DNA of 60,000 nucleotides, taken from contig NC_088318.1 in assembly GCF_910592395.1 (NCBI RefSeq), forward strand, positions 12,650,349 to 12,710,348. Reading direction: 5' to 3'. The stretch's first letter is position 1; each line of letters opens with the position of its first letter. This DNA comes from Lineus longissimus (taxonomy: Eukaryota; Nemertea; Pilidiophora; Heteronemertea; Lineidae). Made by a program: the position numbers and the translations under genes. Under the pieces are notes generated by a model, which saw only the letters and a program-made list of their open reading frames with translations, did not search any database and was not told the origin of the DNA. Shown one piece after another: positions 28,301 to 43,300 of the stretch.

Positions 28301-31300
28301 ATCCATTTCAAATTGGCAGAGAACTTTGAAATTGCGTCTTGTGTTTTAAATTGCGCTCCCATGGGGAACTATCGGATTAAATTCCAATTTCACATTTATT
28401 CCGCTATGATCTGCTCATTAATTTGCCGCTTGGCAGTTTTCTCACTGGGACTTGATTCTTAGGGCAGTTCACCAGGACATTCAGTCAAAACAGCAGTCAT
28501 GCGTCAAACCCATTTGGGATCTCTTGCATTGATTTCTAAAAAAACATTGTTTGCTGTAATTTATACTTTTGAGTAGTTTTATATTGAAAGGTTCGCTGCC
28601 AAATCTGACTGTTGATTTGGTTAACCCTTCACCGACTGAAGTTCATAAAACTTTACTTGTGGCTTTGAGATAGGCACTTGACTGAAATGATCTCTCCAGG
28701 CAGCTATAATGATGCATTTTGTCCTCCCTCTTCAAAGGGCGATAATTTTTACATTTTAGAACCAGTATTGGCAGTGGCGACTCTTAGTGTGAAAAAAAGG
28801 CATTTAATTCCAGCACTTAGTCGCCTCATTATCACATGATGCCTTCAAAGTCTGTGCACATTTTTAAGTACGGCTAATTACCGGCCTGATTTCATCATTC
28901 TAGATAATCGCCAAATGATAGGTCTAATGCAGGTCACCCCTTCATCAGCCGGAAATAATTGGCTCCAAATTATACATATTCATACATGTACCCATACATG
29001 GCATTGTGGGGAAATCATTCCACGTAAAGTTTTTGCTGTGTTTCTGTACAAACTACAAGTATACATACAATGTCCCCGAGAGTGTGACATGTTATTCTTC
29101 GGATCTAATTTTGCACTCCATGAGGTTTCACTTCGGAAATTCTTTCAATGTTTTTAATGTAAACTTTGTAACACTGGCACACATCCTGACTTTAGGCCAG
29201 CAGAATGTTGTTGTATTCCGAATTGTTTGGATGAGTTTTAGACGACTTTTACTTTTTCTGTAACACATAGGGCGAAAGCTAACTTGTCAGTGAGCCCTGT
29301 TTGTTTTTCGATTTAAAACAGTCCAAAGTAGGCAGCTAAGATAGGACTGTGACACTTCTCTGGTGGACATATGACGTGGACCTACGCACTAAAATATCGT
29401 GAAAAATAAGCGTCATTGAGACGGTAAAATGTACAAGGTTCGCTTGGGCAGTCGGGCCTCTCGTGTGCTTGGATGGCTTATTCCCGGACACCGAGGGTCT
29501 TATTCATTTGACTCAGAAGATCTAAAAGGTAGGGTCATTAATTTTCTGTAGATTCTGTTGCCCAGTGGCCTGTCCAGGGTTTGTTCTGGGAGGCACTTCG
29601 TACAGCAAAATTATCAAGCCCTCAACAGGCTCACAGGTCTCACAAGTAAGTTAGGGCCAACCCAGCCGATGTCCCAAAAGAAGAAAGAGTTGAGTGCATA
29701 GGCGAAGATGAGCCTCCCCTGTCCCAGCTGTCCTCCCTTCTTCACTCCTCAAAGTGCCAACAATGTCATTGACATTATCCTCTTGCGCAGAGGGTATCGG
29801 TTAGAGCATAAACCCACACTATCCCCTTGCAGCAGGCCCTTCTAGAAAGTGTCAAATGATCTTGCAGAGAAGTCACGAGCAAGGGAGTTTCTCTTGCTAC
29901 ATTGAGGGTTTTGGTCAGACTGAGAATGGGCGCCATCAACAAAATCCTCCATGCAGCGCCCCTTCTTAATAGTGCCATTCACCTTGCACAGTGGTTATGA
30001 GGAAGGGAGGTTCTGTTGCTCCGTTGATGGTTGTGGTCAGACTTAGAACACTGGCTGTCAGCAATGTAACCCCTCGTGCATGCTATGTTGGCCCTTCTCA
30101 AAAGTGTAGTTGATCTTGTGCAGAGGTCACTTAAGGAAGGGCGTAATACCTATTGCTCCGTTGTGGTCAGACTGAGCACGTATGCTGTCAACACTAGTGT
30201 AACCAAAACAAAGCTGTTATATTGTTTCGGTTAAGATCGATATGATGATCGTGAGACTCGATCAATGATTCTTTAGAATCCGTCGACTGTGCATCAGGCG
30301 ACAGTATGGAACACGCAGACAGGTGGGAGTAGAGGATAAGCCTATGGCTAGAAGTCCCACGTCTAGTGCGCAATGCATTGGCCTACTGCATGGCGTAATA
30401 CATCTTCCAGAAGGTCAGGTTAAGGAATGGATTATTGGCTATTTACCGTTGTCGTCATTGCTGATGGAGGAGAAGGGGGGTAAGTTAGGACTGAAAGTGG
30501 ATGGATGTTTTGTCAAATCGGGATGGAGTCACACAGGCTGGTTCTTTTGGAAGTCCAGCTCTTTTGGGCAAATCGTGAAGGAAGAACATGTATGAATAGG
30601 GTTGCGAATTGACTGCCTTTGGAGGGTAACTGGTTGTGGGGGGGACATTGATCCTGTTGAACATGATTAAGATGTCTTTTACAGATCACAGCACTTAAGA
30701 CATCCTGTGCTGTGATGCATAATTCCATCACTAACTTGGTGACCTGGATAACCTTTAAAATAGCGCTTTAATGATGGTTTTTGACACTTGGCTTGTTATC
30801 ATGCTTAAATTCCGATTTACAGACTTCGGATTTTAATCTGAACTGCCTCATTTGGTCGAAGATGGGGAAACAAATTAGGAAAAGATAGTTTTGATATAGA
30901 CATGTTCTAAATAAAACCTGATCATGTTCTAAATGAAGCAAATAGCCGTAAGTGCAATATTGGGTAATTTCTATTATTCATGACCATATTCCCTTCCTGT
31001 TCTTGATGGAGGACTTCCATCCTATCATCTGGTGACTTCAAGAAAAAGTATGATGACAACTTTACACGAAACTGTGTCAGTGTAATTAAAGCTATAGTTG
31101 AAGGAAGCCTGTGCAAAAGAATAGCATCAAAATCAGGATAATTTCTCTCTTAAAACCCAACCATCCTAATTCTGGATGCTTCTTCCAATTCATTCATTCT
31201 TACATTGGCATATTACGGTTTGATGGTCGTGATTGTCAAAGTTATGAATATGAATATGATGATGAATGGGAGGTTTCTATTCTTGGAGCAAAATGCTTGA

Positions 31301-34300
31301 TTTGGGAGTGAAGGGACGGGTTGTGCGTCTTTGTCCCCCATCCGGTTCCGAGTGTGTCAAGAACAAGTGCAGGCGGTGTGTTTCAGCCTAACTTGATCTC
31401 CTTGTCCCTGTTTCAATCAGATAAAAATACATTCATAGTGCTTAAAGTTAAAAGCACCATGAATGTATTCTGATCAACTTGAGATGAAACAGACACCCTA
31501 AATATTCCAAGGCTAAACAAAAATTCTACAAAATTCAAATTTTTTATATTCTTGATATTCAGATAGGGAATTTTTTTCAAGATAGATTTTATATTTTTTC
31601 AAATCTTATCATTGGTTGTATTCTTATTCATGATTCGGTGCTTGGAAACTAGGTGGCCTCATCTTTCTTATCACTCAGGAGCATTGTACCTGTGTTTGCT
31701 TCTTGTTTGTAGTCTATAGAACTATCTACACTATTCGGTGTAACCGCCATGCGTTACAGCTTGTGCAGATGTCTAGATCGGGCCGGCTTACTGGAGAATG
31801 CAACAGAAGGAAGGAACGCTCAATGGAGATACCTGCACTTTAGCCGAAGGATGTTCCCGATACAGAGAATGGATAGTCTGAAAATTTCTGCAATTTGAGA
31901 GGAATATCACCACCTTGCGGAAATTCCAATTTGAGGATATTTATAAGGATACAAGGAGCACTTTTGAACAGTTTTTGAGCACTTTAGAATTAACTTTGCA
32001 ACCTGACCGAAAATGGCGGATGATGTGATTAAAATGCGCCGCTCATGCATTTCTCGATCGTTTCTCTTTGTAGATAACCGTTCAAGCCCGACGCAGACGG
32101 CACGTCCAACGTCGATTTGTCGGGTTATGAACGCTGGCGAGGCGGCAGCGAGATATGGCCCGCCGAAAGAAATAAGGGTCGAAACCCCGCAGCAAATAAT
32201 GGATATACGGCGAGATGTGGTTGATTCAGGGGTCGTCAAATTACCGGGTAAGTTGTCATTTTTCTTTCATTTAAAAGTAAAGGCATGGTGACGATGCCTT
32301 GTCTGCTGGTAAAACTGGTGATCGCTGGCATAAAACCGGTGATCGCTGGCCTAAGACCGGTGATCGCTGGGTTTTGGTATTGTTCTGAGGTCGCGGTTTG
32401 CAGCGATTTATATTACTCATTAGCGGAGTGTCTTAAACTGCTGCGTGGGACCCTGTTGTCTAATCTAACCCATTACAAAAGCGTCTTCGGCTTTTAAAAA
32501 GGGATTGGCTTGTCCTTTAGGCCAATACCAATGTGAATCATACATACATTTCAGAACTATTCGGCATTTAGATAGGCCTGCCTTTTGATGTTCCATAATC
32601 CCTTTTTCTAACCCAGTGAGTGCTCAATGGATGGCTATAATCCATGTCATGGTCCTTGGGTCCTCTTGGGGGTAGGCCTTAAGTCAAGTTTCCCCAAAAG
32701 TTTAGTTCAGTCATCAAGTTCAGGTTGTACATGTATGCTGAGATTGGCATTGACCTCATGGTCTGTGCACCTCAAAATAAGTGTCACCGGAACTTTCAGG
32801 TTATACCGAGAATGTAGCAAGGGAAATGACGTTATTGGAATTGTCTTATCTTCTTGTTCACAGCATATTTCAGTGCATGATTTCCACTTCCATGTTTGAC
32901 AAGACATCAGCTTCAGACCAGATTCCTATGATATCGCTGAACATTTGTTGTCAGCATATTATGTTGAGTAGCGGGCATGTGTTTGGCGACAGAACTTATT
33001 TTAAACAGATGAAGTCTGCTGTTGATGAATGACACATGTTTCAACCTAGACCACAACAATGTTGTCTACATTAAAAAACTACTTTTTGATCTATTTTTAG
33101 CGTCTGTCCCATTAAGCACTGTCACCTAAATGGTGGCAAATCATGCTTTTTTCCCAACCAGTTTAGGGGCCTACTGACATGAGAATCAATCCAGGCATCA
33201 GTTGCTGTCTGGTGAAGTGGCGTCCAGAGTTGACATCCAGGCCTATTTCCCACAAGAACATTGATATAAGGTCTCGGGAAATTGCAGAATGTTGTCTGAA
33301 ATGACCTTGTGCAGGTTGCTTTAAACTGCAATCATTGTTACATCCTCTGTATGAGGCCACCAGGTGTCTCTCCAGGTCTAGACTGGTGTGCATGGCAAAC
33401 TCTACATATAGGCCTATTGGCATCTGATAGAGGGTTATAGAAACTGCTAAATATATGAAAATCCACCCCCTGTGAAAGCCACACAGTTTCCCATGTGCCC
33501 ATGGTAGTGGCTGCATTTGAAACAAAGCTTATGCTTCTGGGAGAATTGTTGCTGCTTGAAGCATTGACTTGAGTAGGCCTATGAAGCTGAGTGGTAGTAC
33601 GGGATGACAAAAACCTTCACAGCCGGTATGCACCGGTAGGTGGTATGTGCGCAGGAACTGTTAGTCAGCAGACTAAGGTAATATGAGAAAAGAACATGGA
33701 GAAAAAAAATTGGTGGGCTCCCCTATTGCACAGATTCCAGTTCTTTTCAGTTTCTGAAACTTTCATACGCTATCCTCTTGTATTGTCGGTTAGATGTTTG
33801 GATCAAAATAAGCCTACTAGTATAAGTACACTTTGAATGAAGAAGATTCCATGAAGTGAATTTAATAGCAAGTAATGCTATCCCCGCCTACAGGAATGCT
33901 ATGATAAGCTACATGCTAACTTTATCAGGCGGCTGCATGTATACTGTGCCAACTTGCAGTTACGATTCTGAGTGAGCACTTCACACAGTGCATTATTTGC
34001 CCACCAAGAATAGCTTTGGACTGAAGATAACAAAATAACTTGAAATTGAAGGAAGACATTGAAAAAGCTAAGAAAAAGAAGAAGAAATCAAAGTTCGAAG
34101 AATTTTGTCTCTATCGTAATGAATTAAATCATGATTAATGGTACAAAAGGTTTGTTCCTACTGGTTTCTTGTTTCTGATGGATTCTGTAAGCCTACTTGG
34201 ATGCCCCCCTCCCTGGCAGGCCTCCCAACTGGGCCTGCCTGCTGATTCCTGTTTACAAATAATGATGAATTGAAGGGTTGGATCAAACTAGGATAGAACA

Positions 34301-37300
34301 GTTAGACCTGGTGACTCCTTTATGGATTAAAAGATTTTTTAAAGCTGATGGCTCTGCTGGGTAACCTACCCCCCTGAGACTGGAAGTTTATCTGACCCTG
34401 CAGTAGTGTATAAGAATGGGTTAATCGAAGACATATTACTATTAGTGTGACTAATATTACCAATATCATTAAGGTTTTACTTAATTAGCATCTCTCATTA
34501 ATTACCACTAATTCTATGAAAGCGCATCCAGGTTGATTCAGTTTGTTGTGGATCTGACATCACGGTTGAACATGTGAATACAAGTATGATCTTGACATGA
34601 CGGGATGCGTGTGAGGTCAGCTTGTGATCCTGTTTTTGGTGTCATGTTTTGTACTTATGGCACGATAGATTGAGTAAGACTGAGACTAAAGACATCTCCT
34701 TTATATTTGAAAAATGAGTGATAATTCACCGCAGGATTTTCGTGTGAAACAGTTCAAAATTTGACTCTTTGAGAGTTTGTTCTTGATGTTTCGTCTGTCG
34801 CCCCTGCGAAATTCGACTGGAAATTGTTGGCAAAAGCCGGGAATTTCCACTGATGCAGAATGGAGCATCCCAGATTGAATCAAAGCATCGGCAAGTTATT
34901 TCGGTGTATTTATTTCACGTTTTCAAGCCACTTGGGCACTTTCTTTGCATGTCGTTTCATCTCATTCAAGGCCTACTTAAACATGCAGCAGTGTGTCTTG
35001 GAGTTGTGTCTGTTCTAAGGTAGGCCACAGGTGTTAAGACAATGGTGTGCATATAGGCCTATGAACTAACCTAGGCGAATCTTCAAGCTTTGAGCTGTGG
35101 CAAATGATTACCGAGGACAGGTGATTTGCCTACAAGTACAACAACAGGCCGAGCAATTACCATTTATATGTTGATTTATAGTGCTCATATTGGCAGGATT
35201 GGATATGCAAAACAGGTCAAGGTCATTGCTGTTGAAGGTCAAACTCTTTAGTTCATGTGAAGGTTCAAGGTCATGAAGGCATCATGATATCAGGGGAGAG
35301 AAAAGCCTACTTATATGGCCAAGCTACTGAGATGACATGGATTCTTTTAGGTCACAAAATCCCTTGAATTGTTAGTGCAGCCTGAATAGGATAAGAGAAG
35401 ATCACCTCCCATCTCATCTAAAATGATGGTAACATTCTAAATAAACATTAGTTCAGGAATCCAGTGTTTATATTCAACAAAATCTATGAGCTTCTAACAC
35501 GAGTAGGAATTCACAAATGGATACTCAAGCTGGTTCAGCATCATGTAGGCCTATTCCATTGAACTAATCGACGGTAACTTCAAGTGCCTGGACATCTTGA
35601 CACACAAGGCTCTGAGGTTGCAAAATCTCTTGGACAGGCGACGCTGTATAGTGACTGCCTGTTATTCTAAAGGTCAGGGAATGCCCCATCTGTCCTCAGC
35701 TTTGGATAATGGAAAGAAGCTCAATAAAAGAGCTATTGCCTGGAGAAAAATGGCTTTTATCAACCGGAGGATTCCACAGGAAAAAGTTCATATTGGTTTG
35801 AAAAAACTATGTATCATTTAGATTGTAATTATCCTTACATGTAATGGAGGTAATTGGTATGCAATTACCGAGGCTGGAGCTGAAATGTTTCAAAGGTGTC
35901 ATATGATTTCAAAATCTTGGCTATTTTTTTGTGTTTTTCTTGCAGATTTTGGATAAAAAATGGATATTCTTCCCCAGAGAGTTTAATTTGCCCCATTTGC
36001 TTCGGTCGATGGTGCTCCCACCTCATGTCAGAATGTGGAACTGAAATTTTTCCTGTAAAATGATTGGAGAACTGGGATTTTTCATGCGCTACAGAGAGAG
36101 GTTGCTTACAATGTCACACGTGGCTTAGTATTAAGGGTTAGTTGTACTCGGTTCGTTTTCATTTAAAATGAAAGGTCTGCTACCGTCCTTTATGTCCGAG
36201 ATCCCGTCTGCTTTAAAGAAAATATGAAAATGCCATGAAAGGTCACAATATCATGTGAGAAGAGTCAAATGTCTCTTCATTATCATATTCATAAAGGGAG
36301 AATAATAGATGTTTTTTGTACCAAGTTTATATATGGGCTGTCCATACACCAAGCAATCAGGCCTCGTTGTCAAGTCTGTTTAAAGTCAAACAACTTGAAC
36401 TTATTTTTAACCACTCCTGCATACTTTAAGTCGGGGAAGCCGAAATACTTAGGAAGGTTCCAATATGTTGGGGGAGGGGGAAGGGGGCATTTTCTCCGAA
36501 TAGTTGTACTTGTAGATTCTTCAATTGGTTAAATGTGTCATGATGGCTTTTTAAAAGTGGTGACCATTGACTTATAGTTGTTTCTGTACCATATTTTGTA
36601 AGATTATTGGGAATGTAAGTGTGTTCTTTTCCAACCTGTCACCCCTGGTCAGCATTTTCTTGGCACAGTCTGTCTTGCCGACTTCAATTCTGGCATGACC
36701 CGTATCTTGGTTTGATATATTTGTCAATTAGCTTCAGTCCTGGCAATTTTGATTTTGACTATAGCATTTTCTCACACATTCATTGAAGGATTATTCGTTT
36801 CTTTCTTAGAAATGGCCCGTCCTGGCCCAGGTAGGTGTCCATCTTGCAATGTGCCTTGTCGGAGTCTTTTTTCAGCTGCCAACCTTTCCTTCCATGCAGT
36901 TACTTGAGGGAAGCACACAAGTGACTGCACCCCCAACAGATTCATGAGACCACGACACCATATAACTACAGTGTTTAAACTGTAAGCCAGCTTGCTCTGA
37001 CCTCTTGGGACAGATTTCTTATGTTTTCGCCGTCTTGTCGTTGCAGGTGTGCGGGACCGAAAGGGATGCCCCGTGACAGTGATGACCACAAACTCCCTCA
37101 TCTGGCACAAACAGGACTTCCAATCTTCAGAGCTGACGAAATTACTCCTATATTACCAGTCATTACATAGGTAAGGGGTCTTTTTTCATATTTTGTCCAG
37201 GAGTGTCCGAATCAAGGGCTGAGAGAGGATGGAAAGAGAGTAACATGGGAAAAGTGAAAAGTTTTAAAGTTTTTGGTTTAAAGCAGTCCCCTGTTGTGGG

Positions 37301-40300
37301 AATTGCGGTGGCCCATCAGAAACGCATCCCCTATTTCCCCTTATATCAAATGTCCAAATCCTTGAACAATTCTGGAAGCTGATGAATGTCTTTGAAGAAA
37401 GTATTGCTGCTGTTTTATGGTCCATCATGAAGTTCACCAAAAAAACTTCAGATGGCAGCACTTAAAATTATCACCACTTTGATCTGTTTGTGAATAGTTT
37501 AGGGCATTTATTTACTTAAATCATCTTCTTTGACCAAATGTTTATAAATGTTGACGCCCCAGGCTCTAACACAGACATTATTTTGTCACATTTTCAATCA
37601 CTATAAATCGTCCATGTCTCGGTCTTCTTTCATAAACATTGTTGAGATTTTGCACGAGAAATTTTTCGTATCGCTCTCATTTCGTTAATTGCCATTCGTT
37701 GTTTTTGATACATGCCATTCAAATCTTCATTCCGATCATGCCACTGGAGAAAAATGCCGACATTTGCATTTGGTCGGGTCGCAGCACTGCAAATTCACGT
37801 CAGTTCAATTTTCAATTTTTTGAACTCACCCAGTAGGCCTTAAGAGTTCCAGAAGCAAGTTTTAAGTCGTGTCCTAACATGGTCTCTGCTGATATGGACT
37901 AATATTTCATTGCTATCTCAAGACCACACTCCCTAAAACAATACGTTATCATAGCCATGTTCATGTGTATCAAATTCCACGTGCACTCATATATCTGGGG
38001 TGAAAATTATACCAATTACCCGCAGGAACAATGCTCTGATTGGCTAAAGCATGCAGTTCGAACGGGGAACTTTGGCATGCCGCAGTCAGGGACCGAGTAT
38101 GTGACACCACGGGGGATGTTTTGAAGCACAATAACCCAAACATCTCCTCTGCTGAACCGGTGTCTTGTATCTTCAAAGTCCAGATCCGTTGACTCAGAAT
38201 TTCTTTATGCAAACACCAGATCATGATGTCGAAATTACCCCACACACCCGCCGAAAACTGCCATACTCGGTAACAGATAACCACCCTGGTCACAAAATAC
38301 AGTTCTAGTGTTCACAGTGACCTTGAGCCTGGAACTAATGACTCCTGAAAACCATGACCTCCGAAAGTGCACAAGCTGTCCTTTAATTGTCAGTCTCAGC
38401 GCCCTGCCACATCTTGATAAAAATTCAAAGTATTCAAGATATTCAACTTTGATATGAAAGTCTGCTTCATTTCATGGCACATTAGTTGAGATATATCTTG
38501 ATAAGGGCGCAATGTCATTGCACTTTTCATTAGGAAATAATGGGAGCTGGCCTGAAGTTAAAGTTCATTCCAGGCTAAGATAAGAGAAGCCTCCTGTACA
38601 TTGTTGTATTGATTTATTGTACAAGTACATAGGTTTTCCTGGCAAACATTTGCTAAAATTTACTGGAGGACCTTCAATTTGGTTGTTTTTCTTGTCCTGA
38701 AGTCATGGCGACCTGCGTTGGAACAAAAACATTTATTATGACGTTGTTGAGCAAGGCTACATTAACAGTTTCATGCTTTTCTCACTTCAGGGATGAAACG
38801 AATAAGAAAGGTATGACAGTGGTTGTAGATGCAAGACAGGGGGCCACGATTCCAGTGCTCAATTTGTTGTTAGATACACTCTATGCAGTTGAGGTAAGTT
38901 GATGACTGAAGTATCCGGTTACAACTAAATCTAGTTAGAGTCAGGTCAACCGTGTCTAGTTACAGAGGCTGACCATACCTACTTAGAGAGGCCGGCCGTA
39001 TCTGTTTAGGGAGATCAATCGTATGGGTTCAATCATTGGCCCCTGAATGCTAATTAGCGGGATTATCGGGCTAACAAAAACTAGTTTTTTAACTCCCTAT
39101 TGGCCTATATTATTTCCTAGCTAATCCCATTGTTTAGCCCGATAATCCCGCTAATTAGCATTCAGGGGCCTATGGTTCAATACATCCCTTGAGTCTGATC
39201 AAGTCCTGTATGTATTGTATGATGATGATGATGATGATGAAATTTGATGATTATATTGATATTTACGTTTGGCTGATTCTGACCTGTCTTCGTTTCAGAC
39301 GAGTAAAATTGGTGCTATTTCACTGGTGCATGTAATTGCTGACAAGCACACACAGTCACTGCTATTCAAGTCTCCCAGCTATAAACCTCATTGTGGGCCA
39401 AAGGTAAGAACGCCACCTTTCTAGTTATTTCAGAGTTGGTATCGATATGATCGGTGTGTTCAAACCGATTAGGTGACACAAAATCAACCGATTAAGTGAC
39501 CTAACCAAAAAGTGATGCAAAATCAACCGATTAGGTGACCTAACCAAAAAGTGGCACACAATCAACCGATGAGGTGACCTACATTCCAACCGTTTGGGTG
39601 ACAGACTATTGCTGATTGAGTGCACAACCGAATAATTAACACGAAATCAAGCGATCTTGCAAGGATGGTACACATGAGTTGCCACTGCTTCTTCCTTCGT
39701 CTGTAACTCGGGTCACCTGAGCCACTTTGTAGATTTCATTGCATTCTTTCTTCCAGTTTGACATGTTGTCCACATTGGATAAGTTACATAAATACATAGA
39801 CAAGAGCCAGTTACCTCGAGAGCTTGGAGGATCCTTTCCTTATACACATACAACATGGGTGCAATTCAGACAGGTAGGAATAAGTTCTCTTTATGTTCTA
39901 TCAAAAACCCTCTACATGTGTAATTGCTATTGAAGTGGACCCTGGACAAAATCCTAATTGTGTTTTTCTAATTGATAATCGCTGTCATGCCATTATCGTA
40001 TGGAGGATCTGCTATTTTCATTTCCATCTCAAGAAGATTCTGATCAGCTGACCTGGGAAATCTTATTAAGATGAAAAGAATTGATTGTTGAAATCTGTAG
40101 ATTTTCATTTTTATTTGGTAATAGATCTAGAAGAATGGCAGTGGAGTGGCCTAACCTCAGTGTGTCACGGAGTCCCTGCAGCCTCTATTGAAAACAGCGT
40201 CACGTCACAATCTTCGTAAAATTACAGCACATTTATTCGAGGTCCAAGGATTTTGAGTCCTGTCCAAAACTGATGGCTTCAGTTTTTTTTAATCTTCTTT

Positions 40301-43300
40301 TCATGTTATCGTTTGCGCTGCTCGCATCTCGGATCTCGCTCCGTCTATCCTGATTGCCCACCCTGGACGTTATCTCATCTTGAATGATATTGCTATGGTC
40401 ATTTGGTGCTAAATGAGCCGGTCAAATTGCTATTGAGCCAGAGTGGGTGTCCATTGTGAATTGAGCCAGGGATTCTGGCAACGTTGGTGGTCTTGCTCTA
40501 TTCTCTTGTCTCTGTCCTTATCAACCTGCCCGGGGACTCCAGTGCTACCCCCTCTCCTGACGAGGTCAAGTTTGGTCAAGTGTCTGCAGAGTAACTACGA
40601 GTGTCAATCTCAGTCTGTAAGATGGTCAGTTGAACAGGATACTAACTGGGGTAAGGCCACTTGGCCCACGGCCCCTTGTAAACTTCCCCCTTACTAGGCC
40701 AGTTGCGGCATCTGTTACACCACTTGCGTACCAGTTTTACCTCGGAACATTCTCACTTGACATTCTTGATGATTTTGAAAGATTCGAAAATGCCTGTCTC
40801 TCTCGAATCACTTGTGAGATCTCATTCATTGATCAGCTCACCGGGGTGTCACAAGCCATCAATGGGATCCGAAATAACAAGAGCCTAAACCATTTTGCAT
40901 TTACACACCAATACGTACAGCTTCTCAGCTCAAGTGGGATTGAAACTCTTCATACAATGGTGTCTCCTGTCATGCTGAGAAACTTGTTTATTTGCGAAAA
41001 TACGAAAATTGTTGTCCGCCCAATGCGAGTCCTCGCGTTGTCTCACAGCATCTTAAGATTTTGGTCAGTTTGACCTTGTAACATCTTGTTCTCCTCAGAC
41101 ATACTTTGTGCCAATTTGCAAAATAACACAGCATCGTATGACAGCTAATGATACTGTCTATACTTGTTTATTTCGGTTTGCAAATTATGCCGAGGAATTC
41201 TTTCAATTTGTTGTTTGAGTTGAGAAATGTGTTATTGTTCTGCCTTGGACTTTGTTGTTTCATTCTCCAATGGAGTTGAATCCCGATTTTCCGCATTTTA
41301 GTCTATTCTAGGGAAGGTAATGTAACATTTTCCATCTCTTTAAAGGATGTCTGATATTGACTTAACTTTCTGTCCTCATGCCTGCATCAGGTGGCCATTG
41401 GGCACATCTTAGCTCGAACAAAGGAAGTCTGCTGCGTTTGGGCTTGCCTTCGGGGCAGTGTCTGGCTATAACTAGGGAAACGGGGCTATGTCTCCAAAAA
41501 AAACGTGGCATAGTGTCGCCTCTGCCCTAATTATAATTCATGGTGTATCTGATATCCTTAAAAGGAACAGAGCGAAACCCCTTGAAATTCTTGTACATAA
41601 ACTGGGAGTTCTAGGATAATGAATCATCACAACAAATCATGTCATATTCTAGATATAAACGTCCCCCATGTTTTTTTGTCTCATTTACATTTGAATACAA
41701 AACTGATAGAAGAAATCAATCAATAGTATGACAAGTATCGATATGATGGAATCCACTGACTATTTCTGGGCACTGATTATACTCAGGTTTGGCATCCTTC
41801 CACGAAGAACGAGCGATTTATCGAAATTTATTGAAATGTCGTACAGTATTGAAAAACACTGTCCCTCTTGACAAAAGACACCATATTTATTGTCGGCGTC
41901 CAGGGTAATGAGTTATTGCAATATATTATTTCATATTGCTCCTTTTAATGACGTTTTAAAATCAATTGATTGCTTGATTTGGAACGATTTGATCATTTTA
42001 GTTTCACCCCTACCGGCCTCGTTTCATGATAATTTCTAGGCTTGATGATTCATCACAACAGATTATGTCATGTTTCCAAGTTTCCAATGTTGACATGTCC
42101 TATAGCCAAAGGGTATCAATAAATCGCAGGAGTTCATGAGATATTTCCGATAGTTCTGATCAGCAGGTATGATTCATTCCATTCAATAGGCCTTGGGTTT
42201 GGACTGAAATGTCTGATTGGAGATGATGACTCATTTCTTGTAGGCCAATGTTTTGGTCCTGCGTTTGTAACCGAAGGGTCTGAATTGACCTGGAATTCTG
42301 TTCTGGGTAGGGGGGGACCTGGACATATCTTAAATATTTTTGAGATGTCTCATAAGCTGATAAATTGGGGTGTAGTGTAGATAGATGCTGGATACAGTCT
42401 TCACCTATGATTTCTCCATGTTATCATTGCCAGTAATTACCAGATCATGGTTGATATCAACAGACTTATCTCTGGTAGCCACCACTTCATACTGTAAAGC
42501 CTTTATTCAGAGGATAAAGAAATATATCCCTGTCTGTCTTAACTTTCATTATTAATTCCAAAGTCAGTATTGCCCCTCCCCACCAATCCCCCTACCCCCC
42601 TTTAGATATCAAAAGATGTTAGTCTAAAAATAACCTAGGTGCAGACTCTTCACTTCATGTTCCTGCTTATCTTGGGTGAGGCTGAACCCACCCAAGTTGG
42701 CCAATTATCCGTGTACATTTTGAATTCAAACTCCCATCCAACCTCATGTATTTTGCTCAATTCAGGATGAATTACTCTTTACTTGGTTTCAGTCTCAGTT
42801 GCCCCTGCTTACCTCTATATTTACACAGTGTGTCGTATGCTAGATTCTTTTGAGCTATGGTGAGACCGGTTTAATGTTTTGCCGGGATTCAAGTGGAACC
42901 AGACCACAAACCAGGCTGTAGAGTAAACTCTGTATCAGTAGGTCTTTGTCTTTGGGGAGCAGCAGCACAGCTAGAGTTTGGATAGGAATTTCACACTCTG
43001 TATGGATGTAGGATTTTATATGGATGTTAGGGTTTGTATATCTCTTTGTTTAGTACATTCCACATCATCTCAGTCTCTCCTCATTGAGTCTTGGTCCTCT
43101 GGGGGCGATGGGCTGTCTGTCAGAGGTAGGGTGAGCACTGACATAGAGGGGGCATTTGCCATCCCACCCCTGCTTAATATACGATAAACCTGGGGACCTT
43201 AGTTTGGATGATTCCCTCTCATTTGGCTTCACAGCATGCAGACAGCATCGAGGTCATTTGAAGGTTTCAAGCAATGTCTAAGGATCCTGTCTAGATCACA

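Larger units (their letters stand above)
22323..32073 (+). other. Intron 1 (9.75 kb)
   Basis: This is the long phase-1 intron between exons 1 and 2. It contains the possible alternative 3' exon at 22433, a 229-bp foldback at 25776-26004, a locally CpG-dense stretch near 25170-25335, a three-unit tandem repeat of about 125 bp at 29837-30195 and an imperfect foldback at 31408-31497. No nested gene was recognised on either strand. All other frames are short and lack known motifs. Confidence 0.75.

Noticed and set aside
35550-35821. Roughly 85-codon open frame in intron 2 with many Lys and Arg
   Set aside because: It looked like a processed pseudogene or transposon fragment, but I could match it to nothing and it has no flanking repeats or poly(A).
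40630-41073. 147-codon open frame inside intron 6
   Set aside because: The reading looks protein-like in places, but there is no known domain. The frame starts in sequence without a promoter, and including it would break the exon 6 to exon 7 join that the family alignment requires.
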